The translations under genes were made by a program, and so were the position numbers. From Metridium senile (Eukaryota > Cnidaria > Anthozoa > Actiniaria > Metridiidae): a DNA stretch of 64,000 nt. Location: assembly GCA_949775045.1 (NCBI GenBank), contig OX459096.1:35751316-35815315 (forward strand), written 5' to 3'. Shown here piece by piece: positions 50,619-62,439 of this stretch (within the stretch, counting starts at the first letter, position 1; each line of letters starts with the position of its first letter). The notes beneath the pieces are model-generated. The model saw nothing but the letters and a program-made list of their open reading frames with translations, did no database searches and was not told where the DNA came from.

Positions 50619-53600
50619 ATGTATCCTCCAAAACACTCTAAAGTACAGTCATGTACTTACTACTGCAGCAAAAATAGTCTGGTCGCCTTAAATACTTTAT
50701 ACATTGTAAGTATTTCTCTGATATTATTTTTTGATTGTTGTAAAATGGATGACGATGTGGATTTTAGAAGTTTGTAATCCGATATCTTCTTTGTATGTCG
50801 TCATACTGTATTTTTGCTTCGTTACTGGTTAACTAGGTATTTATATTTGTAATAGTTAACTGAAATTATTATTTTACTGGCGTAATTATGGCTAATTTTA
50901 TCTCAACACGATTCAATACTAGGGATGGCTTTTCATTATCATAACTAAATATTCTCGTTCAATTTCGTTCGTTTTGTTTTTCGAACTCTTTACAGCAGAA
51001 ATCTGATGACTTTAATAGATCATAATTATTTTGCCGCCACGATATTCGTTATCAAAAAGCTTGAAAAGATAACATGGACTAGAACTCAAATGTAGCCACG
51101 TTTACTGCATATATAATAAGGCAATGTTCATTTGGTTGGTTTCAAAAATAAGGCCTTGAATCTGATGTTTGGAAGCCGCAAAAAGAAGATTTTATTACAC
51201 GATGAAAAGTAAGTTTTGCAATAAAGATATAAAGATCTCCAAACGACAGTAATGAATTGAATAAGTTTGCAAGTCTAATGTTTCCATTATTTGTTATGAT
51301 GAATACACAAAAAGGATTTCAAGCTCTAAATTTGGAATGTTTTAAACATCTCTGAAAATATTATAAAAAGAGTTATTTAAATCAACAATATGTTATTCCA
51401 TTAGAAAAGCCTCTTATCCATGTGAAAACATCATTAGATTTAGCATGAACATGAGGCTACTTAGTAAAAATAATACACTTGGAGCAGAGGGATTGGCAAA
51501 AAAAGCTGTGTAATATTTCGTTCATTCTTCCCAATGATATATGTTCACTCTTTCCCATAATATTATACTAATCCTATAGTCAATGAAAAAAAAGAATGAA
51601 TCAAACAGTCTGATATTATTTACTTGTAATTTATAGTTATCATTGAGGTCATAATTTCAATTCAATTTTTACAGTGTCACACAGCAGGCACCAATGCATA
51701 AACCATCTGCCATTCAATGAAATTTGTCTTACATAATTTATAGAATGAAGTAAATATCTGAAAAATGTCTTTTTACACCATTTAATCGTTATTTAATAGT
51801 TTTCGCCGAGGTCATAATTTCAATTCAAATTTTACAGTCACACAGCAGACACCAATATGTAACCATCTGCTGTTCAATGAAATTTGTCTTGGTTATACAC
51901 AAAAATACCTGATAAAAATATCTTAAAAATGCTTAGTTACCGGTACACCATTTAATCAAAAAGTTAAATGAGACATGTAGTATTTATAGTTCTAGTTTCA
52001 ACCAGCTAAAGATAAATATTGATGGTTGCCATTTTTAATTCAGTGGTACATGTATATTAAAATAAAATCTAATATTTCCTATTTCTTATAGTTCTTAGCA
52101 TTTATCCTGATTGGTGTAGCAGTGTATGCAAGAGTATCAGCACGTGTGACTAATTTGCCGATACTTGGTGGAGTGATAGCATGTGGGGTCTTCCTTCTTT
52201 TCTTGTCCATCTTTGGGATGATTGGAGCTATCAAACACAGTCAAGTCATCTTATTCTTTGTATCCTTTAAACAGAATTGTCTTCTTTAGCATGCACCAAT
52301 GTTGGCCACATGCTAATAAGTGTGTGTGTACTTTTAATAATAAATGGAAACTAGCGAGTAAACTAGTTTAGGCTGTGTCGGTGTTTGATACAAATGATAG
52401 GTATTATGTAATGAAATTTTTAACACCGTAAAAAATGTTGACTTAGCTTTACTGACATTGCGAGCTTTCACCCTTCATCAGAGTAAAAGACGCACTTCAA
52501 GGGCTAAAGCTCGAAACATCATTAAAGTTATTCCGAGATTTTTACGTTGTTACAAATTTCATTATATTACTTACTTTAAATAATCATCACCAACATATTT
52601 TTTTCTTGTCTCAAAAAGTTGTTTTATTATTGTAGAGTTGTGAGATGTATGTTTTGTAACGTAATAGATCAAGCACGAGAAAGAGTGTTTCCTCCAATAT
52701 CCAAGCACAGCCAAGTTTTTTTAACCAACTTTGAAGTGTTTGGATAGATGAGAAAACACTCTTTCAAGTGCTTGATCTGGCTTCTCAAACCATCAATAAT
52801 TCTTGGAGAAATTAGAGCGATTTCGCATAACGCATTTGCGTATGCTAATGAGTTAAATAATATGCTAATGAGCTTCGCGCTGGGGAATTATACACATTTA
52901 GCTTACATAAATATCTTGTTTTTATCGTTCTATCTGATAAATGAGCGAAATCTATTTAAATATTGATTCTAATACAACAGCAAGTTATGATACTTATTTT
53001 TTATTTTTCAAGAGATTGTCATATTGATGCAAGCAATTTGTGATAAATATGTGTGCTCACCCGTGCGTCATTAGCATACTAAAATGCATTGTGTGAAATC
53101 GGTCTATTCAAAGTAAAAGTTAGCTAGATTTTATGCTGATTAAGATCACATATCAAAACTTCCTTCGTGGTACTAGTTATTTCCTTTCTTATGATGAGTT
53201 TGAGAAAGGCTTTTAAATTCCATGATTTCTCTGTTTGTTCCTTGACCTTTTATCAGTATATGATTATTTTAGTACTTCTCTTTATTATACAAATGGCTGT
53301 CTCTATTGGAGCATTAGCAGTAACACATGACCAACAAGAACAGTTAATGGAGGCAGGATGGGAAAACCTACCTGAAAAACTGCAGAGCAAAATACAAAAC
53401 GCTAAAAATTGCTGTGGGTTTAAGAACAAAACTGCTGAACGTCCATCATGTAAAGAGGTATCAAAGATTATATACAATGGAGATATTATTAGAGTGAATT
53501 TTTGCCACAGAGGGAATCAGAAATTCCGGAGGGGTGGGGGGGGGGGGGGGGGGGTTAAGAGGGCTAGGAAATTCCTGGGGGGGTGGGGGGGGGGGGGGGG

Positions 53601-56600
53601 TCAAACGATATAGTATACATGGAAACATTGATGTGAGTTTGAAAACTAACTATAGCTCACTTTTAGATACTTTCGATTATTTTTTTACTGATTTTTTTTT
53701 GGCTACTGTCCTCCATATAATGGAGGCTTAGCCTAGCTTATTGCTGTCGTGAATGTAAGAAAGCAAGCAAGATAGTAACTCCACAGGAAACCCGAAAATA
53801 CCAATTTCGCCACGTGATCTGACTGTAATTTTGAGAATTCGAAAGAATGGCTAGCTTTGAACGATCGAGGCGTTTCTATTTTAGCTGCTACTTCATATCT
53901 GTCTAAAGAAAGTTAATTTCTAATGTGTATTTGTACTATTCATGAAGTTTTTTAGGTTTAATAAGATGTTTAATATCCTGAAAAGGGATGACTTGTTTTG
54001 ACAACAAATTAACAATTAGACCCGCAGCCCGAATGGTCTACGAGTCAATAGCCCACGAGGCCGAGTCTTCGAGGCCAAGTGGGCTATTGACTTGTGGACC
54101 ATGAGGGCGAGAGGTCTAATTGTTTTAGTATAAACCAACTAGTAGGTCAAACTTTGCCATAGTTTGAAAGAAAAATAACATTTCAATCGTTTTATTTTGA
54201 AAAAATGACAGATAATCGAAAGTGAAAATACCGAGCGCGTGCTCAATGACGCGTGACGGCAAGTGAAAATGTATTCAAAACACATCAAAATTCTCCACAG
54301 TTTTAGTCATATTCTTCCTCAAGACTTTTGTTTTAACGGCTGAAAATAGTATTACATTTAGTACTAAGCTATTACAAGAATTAGAAGAATCAAGAAACGT
54401 TTTCAAAGTTTACAAAACCGGCACTTTTCGCTACTAGTGGTCTATCACTCAATAGACCATTAGTAGAGTAGCCAATCAGAATAAAGGATTCGTGATAGAC
54501 CACTAGTAGGTTTATACTAAAGCCGATTAGCCCGGCATTGGTCATCACACACCGATTGAAGTGCCCTTCGACTTTTGGCATTTTCAAGGTCAGATCAACA
54601 TTATAAGGTCAAGAATCTCACATTTTGCTCTATGTTTGTCACTCTTCAAAATACTAAATGAGCTTTATTCTAAGAATGAGCTTTTGACAAATGTTTTCAT
54701 ATTGTAAAATTGGTGCGAATAGCCACCGAAACAACATTCGCTATAAACGTAATGAAAGATGCAAATAAATATTGTACAATATTACTGGGAATATTGCTTT
54801 GCTCTACAATAAATAAGCTTCGGCAACTGGCAGTTTTTTTATTGTTCTGCAAATTTTGATGTGACTGCACAAATACATATTGTTCTTAAAATTCCTGCCG
54901 ATTCATAACTATCTCTTCTCCAGAACATTATTTTTGCACATTGATTTTTCAGTTGATATATCTGTTTCAAGCAGTGGCCTCATGTAGTCTTAGACTGCCT
55001 ATTTTTAGTGCAAGATATTCATGGAAATATTTTTTCGGCGGAAATTCCGAAGGGGGATTTCACCATTTGTCCCAAAATCGGAAATTCCAGGTGGGTGGAG
55101 GGTCAATAAAAAAATTCCCTCTGTTTTTTTTTTTTTGGGCGGGGGGGGGGGGGGGGGGCTATGGATTATTTCTTGAACTAAACATTGCAATGATGATAAT
55201 TACTTTACATATTTACATTTACAATCTGATGAGAGGGAGATTTTATTATGGTTATGGTGAATCATATATGAGCTATCTTCTTCTTAAAACATCAATTTTA
55301 AATATTATGATAATTAGTGCAACCATTTATGAAAGTCATCTATAATAATCTGTAAACTCTGGTTTGGCAATTAGTTGTATAGTATTGGTTTCAAATAGCT
55401 CATTGTAATTTTTTTTTAATGCTACCTGGGCATGCAGTCAAACATTACTGTTACTGAGTTATTTTTGGCTGCCCACCAGAAAAATTATTTCATCAGTGAC
55501 AAGCTTGCTGGAGAATTGCTGTAGACAATCATATTTACATACTGTTGTTTTATGTACTTTAGGTTATGCCTAAATGTTGCAAAGGAAGTTATGCTACATG
55601 TTCAGAGTGTAAAACATGTTATGTACAACTTGAACAGACAGTGGACCATCTTCTGAAATTGGCTGGAGGGATTGGGCTGTTCTTTAGTTTTACTTTGGTA
55701 AGTTTGCAGTAATAACAACCCATCTATATTAACTACAATGTAATGTTTAATGTTCATTTTCATAATATTTATTTAATGTGAAAGTGAATCTTATGAAAGA
55801 GACTTTTGACCGTATGACACCCACCTTTCTAGTTTGACCAACTTTTCAGCCTGGCTATACTGTAGGTAATCTTTGCATGTTTTTGAGGACCAGCTTACAC
55901 CATTGGTACAGTCCCCATCACATGACTTTTCCCATAGTTTTTTAAGCAATCTGGTTCAAACAGGTCATATGCTATGTACTGGTATATGTTTCCTTTGTTT
56001 CCCTCATCTCCTTGACAACTATTTTAACCAATCACCATAAAGAACTTTAATTTACAGCACATATTTCATAATTATGTGGCCAAAGATTAGACAACAATGT
56101 GTAAAAGGTGGTTTTAACTGATGTCAATCAAAAGGTACCTACTGATTATTCTTGATTGACAGCAGTGTGAATTGTCTTTTTCAGGTTAGCATTTGTGTAT
56201 CAGGTCACATAATTATGAAACTATTATTATGTAATATAAACTTGAGTTTTGAATGAAAAAATTTACAGATTCGCTGTTTAAACTTTGGACTAAATTTTAA
56301 AGTGCAAGTATCACCAAAAATAAACTTTGCTTGAAATGATTGCTCTCAATGATTTATTTTCGAATCCAAATGTCTTATAACCAAAATTTATTTGGAAGTG
56401 CGGAAAAAATCGAAAAATATACATCGCCGAAGCCGCCGAAGTCAAGAAATTATGCAAATTAGCTGTGACGTAGCAAGAGGAATGCTTTCGCACGGCCAGG
56501 AGCGGAATCGTTTGTTGTCTGCTCGTTGTACATTATAGTTTTAATAAAATCACGAAAACCTGCTCAATGCCTATACGATGTGTTGTCCAAAATTGTAGCT

Positions 56601-59037
56601 GCACAAGAGCAGATAGTGTTTCTTTGTATAAATTACCAAAAAACACAGTTCTTTCACGTAGTTATGGATAAAATTAATTTGTCTGATATAGTTGTATACT
56701 GATGTTCAAGAAACTTCACTTCATCGGACTTTGTTGACAATTATATCAAAACATCATTGGGATTCAGTCCAAAGAAAGTGCACTGGTTTTTAGAATTTAT
56801 TCTAATAGCTAATTCTTTATTAATTTGGTTATTATCTTTACTATCAACGCACAAGCCGATGTGACTAAAAAAAAAATCTAAAAGAGCAGTACTAGCGTAT
56901 AGCAGTTTTCATCGCTGCTCACACCGTCAAACCAACAAGAAACGCCTATTCTAAACGAGAATGCCACAGGCCTGGTTAGCCAAATTTAATCCTTTTTGTT
57001 TTAGGAAATTATTTTATCGATTTGTTTTTTACAACACAATTTTACCAAAATAAATGTACAAAACATAAAATGTCAGTTATCGAACTCAATGGTTTCTCTT
57101 CAAGATACGGAAAATCACACAGTTTACGAAAATGATCTCTTTTCAGCATGAAAAAAAACAACAACAAGGTTATTTTCATACAGAAATACAGTGCACTGTT
57201 TGTCTTGTGAGACTTCCAAGTGAAGTTAGAAAAGTAAAAGTACAAGAACGTCAAACACGGCCGATAAGCAGCTGGGTTCAGGTTTCACCCGTTTCAAAAC
57301 AATTGCATTTTAAATACATTATTAAAACTGATCATATAGAATATACACAGTACCAGATATGTCTAACCTTTGTACAACATTCTAAGCTTTTCAAAATAGT
57401 CCTGAACGTCAATGGTATTGTTTGTCTAAAATGTAATTTTGAGCACGTTTTGGTTGAAAAGACTACTGAATTGATTGTAAGTGAAGATTTGTTGAAAAGA
57501 CTGAAAAACGCATAAAATCAAAACGATAACAAATCCATGACAGCATAGTTACATTTATTGCAATTTTCTACTTACAGAAAAGTAATATCCATTGATAGTT
57601 TATCCATAAAATTGTTTTTAAAATCCTTTTTTGTTGAAAAAACTGTGTCGATGACAAACTTTCCCTCGAATCCGCACGAGTGTTGTGTGACAATCGTTCC
57701 TCCTCATACGTCACAGATACGGATCGTCATATGACCTTGAAATTGACCTTGGCAAATACGCTCGCTTTTTTGCGTAAAATAACATGGATTTCAATGTTTT
57801 TTTAAATTTTTAAAATGATATTACAATGTAGCTACAAAGCAACCACTTTTCGATCTAATGATGATAAAATCAAACCACTTATTTTTGGTGATACTTGCAC
57901 TTTAAATAGTGTAGCATGTAGCTCAATTTACTGATAAAACATTCTTTAATAGATGACATTATATAAATAATAAACTAGTGAATGTGTTACTATATAATCA
58001 ACAATAAACAATTAAACAAATTAAAGGTGTATCTACTAAAAGTATGTCCAGACATATAATATGCACAATACACAAGGAATGAATAATAATCCTAAGCTTA
58101 CAAACATTTTATCAATACTAATGATTAAAGGATAAGGATTAAATGTTTAAAGAATATTAGACTGTGTTTGATATTATGTACTATTTTTTAACAGCCACAA
58201 CACCATTAAATTATTTTAAAAATTAGATGATTTAATTTATTCATTGGTAAATTATCATCATTTGCAATAATTAAATTAATACATTAACACTGATTGAATG
58301 TAGTAAAAAGTTAATTGACACATAACCGGTGAAAGGAAATGATTGCAATGAGGAAATCAACTTTACTGATGTTTCAATCTTTGGCCCTTCATAGGATGAT
58401 ATATCAAACAATGACACAGCCTATAATAGTCTACTCGCTAGTTTAATTTTTAATATATAAAGATTAATATATGTGAAGATAATTTTTCCCCAGGGATTTC
58501 TCTTTAGTTCATAAAATTTAATTCTGCAAAATATATTGATAAACAATTAATATAATAATAACTCCTAAACTTTAACCATGAATATAACCTATTACCATCT
58601 CAAAATCCTCTTTTCATTAATACTTTCTTGTTAACAAAACTATGTTAAAATACAACTGAAATCATAATTATCACTAACACTAAGGCCCTTTGCATGCAAG
58701 ACCTAGTCATGTGACCTTTTTCAATTCAAAAATCTAAGAGTAGCAATTAAATGAAAAGACCAGAAATCAATGTCAACATAAGCATTCTCTGAAAGTTTTA
58801 GCTCTTTATCTTCAATTCGCTACTGTTAGATTTATTTATTGACATGATAATGTGACCAGGTCCTGCAATTAAAGGACCTATTAAATAATATAAACATGAC
58901 TTCTATATTTTCCCTCTTTTCTTTGTTCTTACTGGTTTCTTTCTATCTCTCTTTCTCTGCAGCTATTTGGTGTGTACTTGACGTGTCGGTACAGAAATCT
59001 GAAGGATCCTGGAATTAATCCAAGCCATTTTCTATAG
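50619..59037 (+). CDS. TSPAN13/31-like: Tetraspanin of the TSPAN13/TSPAN31 type, 5 exons, complete
   Basis: Exons: 50619-50705, 52092-52259, 53257-53457, 55563-55697, 58963-59037. They give 666 nt and 221 aa (human TSPAN13 204, TSPAN31 210). Exon 1 (29 codons) begins MYPPKHSKVQ and carries CSKNSLVALNTLYI, matching the CSKN...ALN start of this subfamily; an in-frame TAG lies just upstream. TM1-TM2 are in exon 2 (FLAFILIGVAVYAR; GGVIACGVFLLFL), TM3 opens exon 3, and the large extracellular loop has the hallmark CCG (137-139) and a second Cys-rich cluster in exon 4 (PKCCKGSYATCSECKTC). TM4 starts GGIGLFFSFTL, and the tail ends RYRNLKDPGINPSHFL, closely matching vertebrate TSPAN13/31. Role: organiser of membrane microdomains; no specific partner can be named. 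The N-terminus is about 15 residues longer than in vertebrates. The intron between exons 2 and 3 looks U12-type. Confidence 0.92.
51620..51957. repeat. ~169-bp tandem duplication in tetraspanin intron 1
   Basis: 51620-51788 and 51789-51957 share GAGGTCATAATTTCAATTCA, CACACAGCAG, ACCATCTGC, CAATGAAATTTGTCTT and ACACCATTTAATC in the same order, with roughly 80% identity by eye. Confidence 0.8.
52260..53256 (+). other. Candidate U12-type (minor spliceosome) intron of the tetraspanin gene
   Basis: The donor at 52260 reads GTATCCTTT, the U12 5' splice consensus of the GT-AG subtype. A perfect U12 branch-point match TTCCTTGAC lies at 53238-53246, with its A 11 nt before the acceptor AG (53255-53256) and no long polypyrimidine tract. 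Both flanking exons are conserved coding sequence in phase 0, so the boundaries are fixed by the protein. The roughly 40 other coding introns examined have ordinary U2-type donors. Confidence 0.8.
52667..52778. repeat. Foldback element inside the U12-type intron
   Basis: GATCAAGCACGAGAAAGAGTG...ATCCAA (52667 on) pairs with TTGGAT...AACACTCTTTCAAGTGCTTGATC (to about 52778). Probable MITE. Confidence 0.75.
53529..53600. repeat. Two long poly-G tracts just after the exon 3 donor
   Basis: 19 G at 53536-53554 and 16 G at 53585-53600, each preceded by GGGGT or GGGT, separated by TTAAGAGGGCTAGGAAATTC. They lie 70-140 bp into tetraspanin intron 3. A related 18-G tract with GGAAATTCCAGGTGGGTGG lies at 55083-55158. 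Confidence 0.85.
54012..54545. mobile_element. Compound palindromic element in tetraspanin intron 3
   Basis: An inner palindrome AGTCAATAGCCCACGAGGCC / GAGGCCAAGTGGGCTATTGACT (about 54048-54094) and an outer pair TTTAGTATAAACCAACTAGTAG (about 54123) / CTAGTAGGTTTATACTAAA (about 54502-54521). Looks like a foldback transposon; no coding capacity. Confidence 0.75.
55083..55158. repeat. Poly-T/poly-G tract repeat, inverted relative of 53510-53600
   Basis: A T run, GGGC and 18 G (55141-55158). The neighbouring GGAAATTCC and AAATTCCCTCTG resemble the complement and order of motifs at 53510-53580, so the two are probably copies of one repeat. Confidence 0.6.
56577..56790 (+). pseudogene. Degenerate THAP-type zinc-finger coding segment
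   Basis: From the ATG at 56577 the frame reads MPIRCVVQNCSC...VSLYKLPKN, the classic THAP start with C-x4-C spacing and a V-S-x-x-x-L/F-P motif. A stop follows after 34 codons. In another frame, from 56703, CSRNFTSSDFVDNYIK matches the THAP C-S-x-H-F-x3-D-F segment, with Asn at the usual zinc-ligand His. Frameshift, stop and the lost His indicate a decayed gene. Confidence 0.65.
57132..57515 (+). CDS. 127-codon open frame inside the THAP element, unrecognised
   Basis: MISFQHEKKQQQ... to LLKRLKNA, 127 residues, lying in the 3' part of the transposon. It holds a CTVC pair near residue 21 and CLKC near residue 98, which could be a zinc ribbon-like pair, but I know no matching family. A possible acceptor (TTTTCAG) just before the HEKKQQQ segment (near residue 6) could make it a downstream exon of the broken THAP gene. 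Function unknown; it may be fossil sequence. Confidence 0.35.
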   Translation: MISFQHEKKQQQGYFHTEIQCTVCLVRLPSEVRKVKVQERQTRPISSWVQVSPVSKQLHFKYIIKTDHIEYTQYQICLTFVQHSKLFKIVLNVNGIVCLKCNFEHVLVEKTTELIVSEDLLKRLKNA

Positions 59038-59160
59038 TTTTAATAATATCACTTTATAATGTTTCTTGTAAACTATAGTTTCCTTACAACTGTAGTGGCT
59101 GATTCCTTTATTCACCTATATATTCATTAATGTAAGTGGTACATGGGATTTAGCTCTACC
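59038..59160. other. Tetraspanin 3' flank
   Basis: 3' untranslated sequence; no clear canonical AATAAA close to the stop. Confidence 0.5.
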
Positions 59161-59171
59161 TCTAAGAACTT

Positions 59172-59645
59172 AGGCAAACAATAACCATCAAATGGATAAA
59201 GTCAACATCCAAAAAATAACAAGAAAACCACCATGCAATCAAAAACAAGTGAGTTGACAAATAAGCAAACAAACAAGCAAACAAACAAGCAAGCAAGCTA
59301 ACAAGTAAGCAAGCCAACAAACAAACATACAAGCAAACAAATGAACAAACAAGCAAACAGGCCATATCATCAAGCAAGCTAATAACAAATTAGCTAGCAA
59401 GCCAACAGACAAGTAAGCAAGCTAACAAGTAAACAAACCAGTATACATACTAGCAAACATGTAAGTCAACAAACAAAAACACATACAAACAAAAATCAAG
59501 TTCACAAGCAAACAAGTAATCATAGCGCAACCTAACTAATTAATAAGCAAACAAACAAACAACATATATAGTCAACAATCTAGGCAACAGGAAAAATCAA
59601 GTATGAATTAAACAAAATCAAAAGCACATAAACAAACAAATAATC
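59172..59645. repeat. Imperfect (CAAA)n/(CAAG)n tract
   Basis: Interspersed AACAAGCAAACAAACAAGC units, degenerating toward the right end. The Cys/Leu-rich minus-strand frame is a by-product. Confidence 0.9.
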
Positions 59646-59989
59646 ACTTTCTGTTGACATGGTAATTGTAATAGTTCTTCCTTGTATTTTATCTGTGAGG
59701 AATGACCTACCAAACTTGAGGTTTGCTTTAACATAAGCTAACAAACTAACATGCTAAAGCAATCTACTAATTATATATTAATAACAGAATGATATAAAAA
59801 TGGATCTGGAAATAATCTAGTTTGATAACAAACAAAATTAGTTATTCATTAGAGTATTTTTCAGTAAAACAATACAAAACATGATATGCTAAGACAGTAT
59901 TTCTTTGAATTGATAATCACATGTATAGAAACAGGTGCAGATCCAGGATTGACTGGGGTTGATTTGGATGACTACATCTCGATAAAAAC

Positions 59990-60099
59990 TTACCCTGATT
60001 ACCAGAGGCTTGACTAGCTTTCTCCCTGCCACATATTTTGAGCCGCGAAAAAATACATAGCAGGGAAAGAGTTTGTTAAGCCTCTGGTGACCAGGGTAG
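59990..60099. mobile_element. Small MITE
   Basis: TACCCTGATTACCAGAGGCT on the left pairs with AGCCTCTGGTGACCAGGGTA on the right; the inner arms CTTTCTCCCTGC / GCAGGGAAAG also pair. Confidence 0.85.
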
Positions 60100-60954
60100 C
60101 AAAAAACTATGTGAGACAACTGATTCAAAAAAGCTAGGGACTCTAGTCTTCAATGTTATACACACACTTGGACTTCAATTTGTGTTTACTCTCCCCTCCC
60201 CCACTATGCAATGTTTGGTCTCATGTAAACTGAAAACCAACATTGCATGGAGGGTGAGTGGAAATGAAAATACAGAAAACTATAAACGTTTCTTAAAAAG
60301 GTTTTGTCTAGACTGCATGTAGTTGCCCTATTGTCAAACAGCCAAGTCTTTGTACTTCTTTATTTTTATTTTTATTTTTTTTTGCATGTATTATGTTGAG
60401 TACTGTTGTCATTATATAGCTAGTACTAGTACACAAGAGGGTCTACCTCTGATCATCCTGGATCTATAAGCCTGACAAGATATAATTATTATTGATAGTA
60501 TAACTGTAATATTCATGATAGTCAAACATTATAGTGGATGTGAAATTGTAGACGAGATAGAATCATTGACTGCAGTTCAAACACACTGCTTTAGATTGCA
60601 TATAATTTTGTATTCTATATTTAAAAATTGAACTATTCAAAAATGAGCATTTTGTACCCAACATTTTATAAATTATTGATTGTAGCAAAACACTATTTTA
60701 ACGAATGATGTGAAGTATTTAATAATTTTCTTGATAGAACATTATGTAATTTATCTGCTATTACATTAATGTTAAATTAATGTCAGAAAAATATTCCTGT
60801 GTGGAATAGCACCATACTGAAATATTTGGTAAAAATGGTAGCTATAGTTTACATATACTGTGAAAGAAGAGTTTCACTTATAGTTAAACCTTCATTGAAA
60901 TAAGGCCTATAGTTTGAATAATCATGCAGTTTGGTTTATGTTTACAATATTTTT
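60100..60954. other. Non-coding intergenic stretch
   Basis: No gene recognised. A small inverted motif TGCAATGTTTGGT / AACCAACATTGCA lies near 60207-60246. Confidence 0.5.
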
Positions 60955-61216
60955 ATGCACCTATCAATGTTTTGCTCCAACGGGGGGCATACTCAGGGGC
61001 TATTGACATTTTTCATATATCTTTGTCAATAGTCCCTATCCTGGGGACGTCCAATTCATATACTTACTCATATATTTACTGTTGTGGAAGCAGAAATTAT
61101 TGTATTGTATTGTCAAAAAACATATAGCAGCCCCAGGTACGGGCAAAGTTTATGTTTAATAGCCCAACTTTGCCAGCACTCCCCCTGTTGGGGCAAGTCG
61201 ACATTGCTAGGTGCAT
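60955..61216. mobile_element. MITE with ATGCACCTA TIRs
   Basis: ATGCACCTATCAATGTTTTG and CAACGGGGGG at the left; CCCCCTGTTGGGGCAAG and ACATTGCTAGGTGCAT at the right. The interior also pairs (GGGGCTATTGACATTTTT / TTTGTCAATAGTCCC). No coding capacity. Confidence 0.85.
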
Positions 61217-62016
61217 ATTATCTCAACAATATACCATATTCAAGTTTGCTGCCATATTTCAATACAATGTATACAAACCTGTACTTTTGATTATTTGAAG
61301 ACATTAAATATGTATCTACTAGTCATTGCTCTCATGCTAGTAGAGACTACTTTTTCACCTGTACCGGTCTCTGCGAGTAGGGAATTCCATTGAATTTGCT
61401 GAATTAAAAAAATATATACCAAATTTACCTGTGTATTGCAAATTGATTATTGATAAACATCTAAAGTGTATGTACAAGTTTAGTGACAGCTCGGTTTTTT
61501 ACAGAACATATTTTACCAGGTTTGCTCACCAATATGTCTCAGTCACTTATAGTGCATTGAGCACTCGACTGGGGAGCAGGTCTTGGAAACCCATCTGAGG
61601 TAGCTACAGTCTTTGTCAGAAGTAGTTGGCACTATGTTTAATACTACTTTATTTGTTTTCAGTAAAAGATAAAATATATCCCCCTCCACCCACATCAATG
61701 TTGGTGTGAAATGATAGTCCATTGATGGGCTAACCACATATGCACCAAGCAAGGACTCCCTTCTAAATATTGCCAAGGGGGGATTGGGGATTAATAGAAT
61801 TCCAGCATGCAGTGCTAAAACGATTTTATCCCAGTCATGCCAACACTTTTGTCAAAGACTGTAGATCCCTTTGTAAAAAAATATTCCGTTTTTTGACTGC
61901 ATTTAAATTTTATTGACTTTATCTTTCGTTACTTTACGACTGAAAGCTAACGTTACTACGCCATTCTCAAATCACTATTAAGAAGAATAGAAGAAGAAGA
62001 AAACTTTTTTAACGTC
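61217..62016. other. Non-coding intergenic stretch
   Basis: No gene recognised. Repeat fragments at 61840-61865 and 61945-61965 (AAAGCTAACGTTACTACG) resemble motifs at 38340-38400 and 6370-6390. Confidence 0.5.
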
Positions 62017-62316
62017 TCAATCTTCTAGCTGGAGGCAGTGCGCCCTACTAATCGGGGAGAATCACTCACACTCACTACTTCTACGTAAGGGTTATCGGCC
62101 TGAAGCGAGGGGTTATGTGATATATTCAACCAAAATGAACAATGAAAACCGAGCTGATGTGAAAATAAATTTAGATATTTTGCACACAGTTCGGCTCACA
62201 TGTTCATTTTTGCTGAGGGAGGAAAACCGGATAACCCGGAGAAAAACCCTCGTGGCATAGGAGAGAAGAACACATCAAACAAACTCAACTCACATATAAT
62301 CCATGCCCAAGCCGGG
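62017..62316 (-). mobile_element. tRNA-derived SINE (minus strand), with internal insertion
   Basis: Reverse complement of the 30628-30880 family: GGAAAACCGGATAACCCGGAG, CACACAGTTCGGCTCACATG and CTACTAATCGGGGAGA. An extra segment of about 75 bp (about 62092-62170) separates the 3' end from the body. The tRNA-like head is lost beyond GCCCAAGCCGGGACT. Confidence 0.75.
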
Positions 62317-62439
62317 ACTACTACTACTATTTATATAATGATAAGTATTTTGATTAAAAACACTATTTCAAAAAGACATCAGAGCTTTTCCTCCACAGGA
62401 AAACCCTCTGTGTAATCCCATATGGTGATTGATCAAGGT

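Larger units (their letters stand above)
56296..57906 (+). mobile_element. 1.6-kb TIR DNA transposon carrying THAP-domain remnants, tetraspanin intron 4
   Basis: Perfect 28-bp terminal inverted repeats (56296-56323 and 57879-57906; core AGTGCAAGTATCACC), with TTTAAA at both outermost ends, possibly including a TTAA-type target duplication. The interior holds a broken THAP-like coding segment and a 127-codon open frame. THAP domains are DNA-binding parts of P-element-type transposases, so a P-like or related element is plausible; no catalytic domain was recognised. Confidence 0.85.

Noticed and set aside
59162..59377. Cys/Leu-rich repeat protein on the minus strand
   Set aside because: Translation of the (CAAA)n/(CAAG)n tract.
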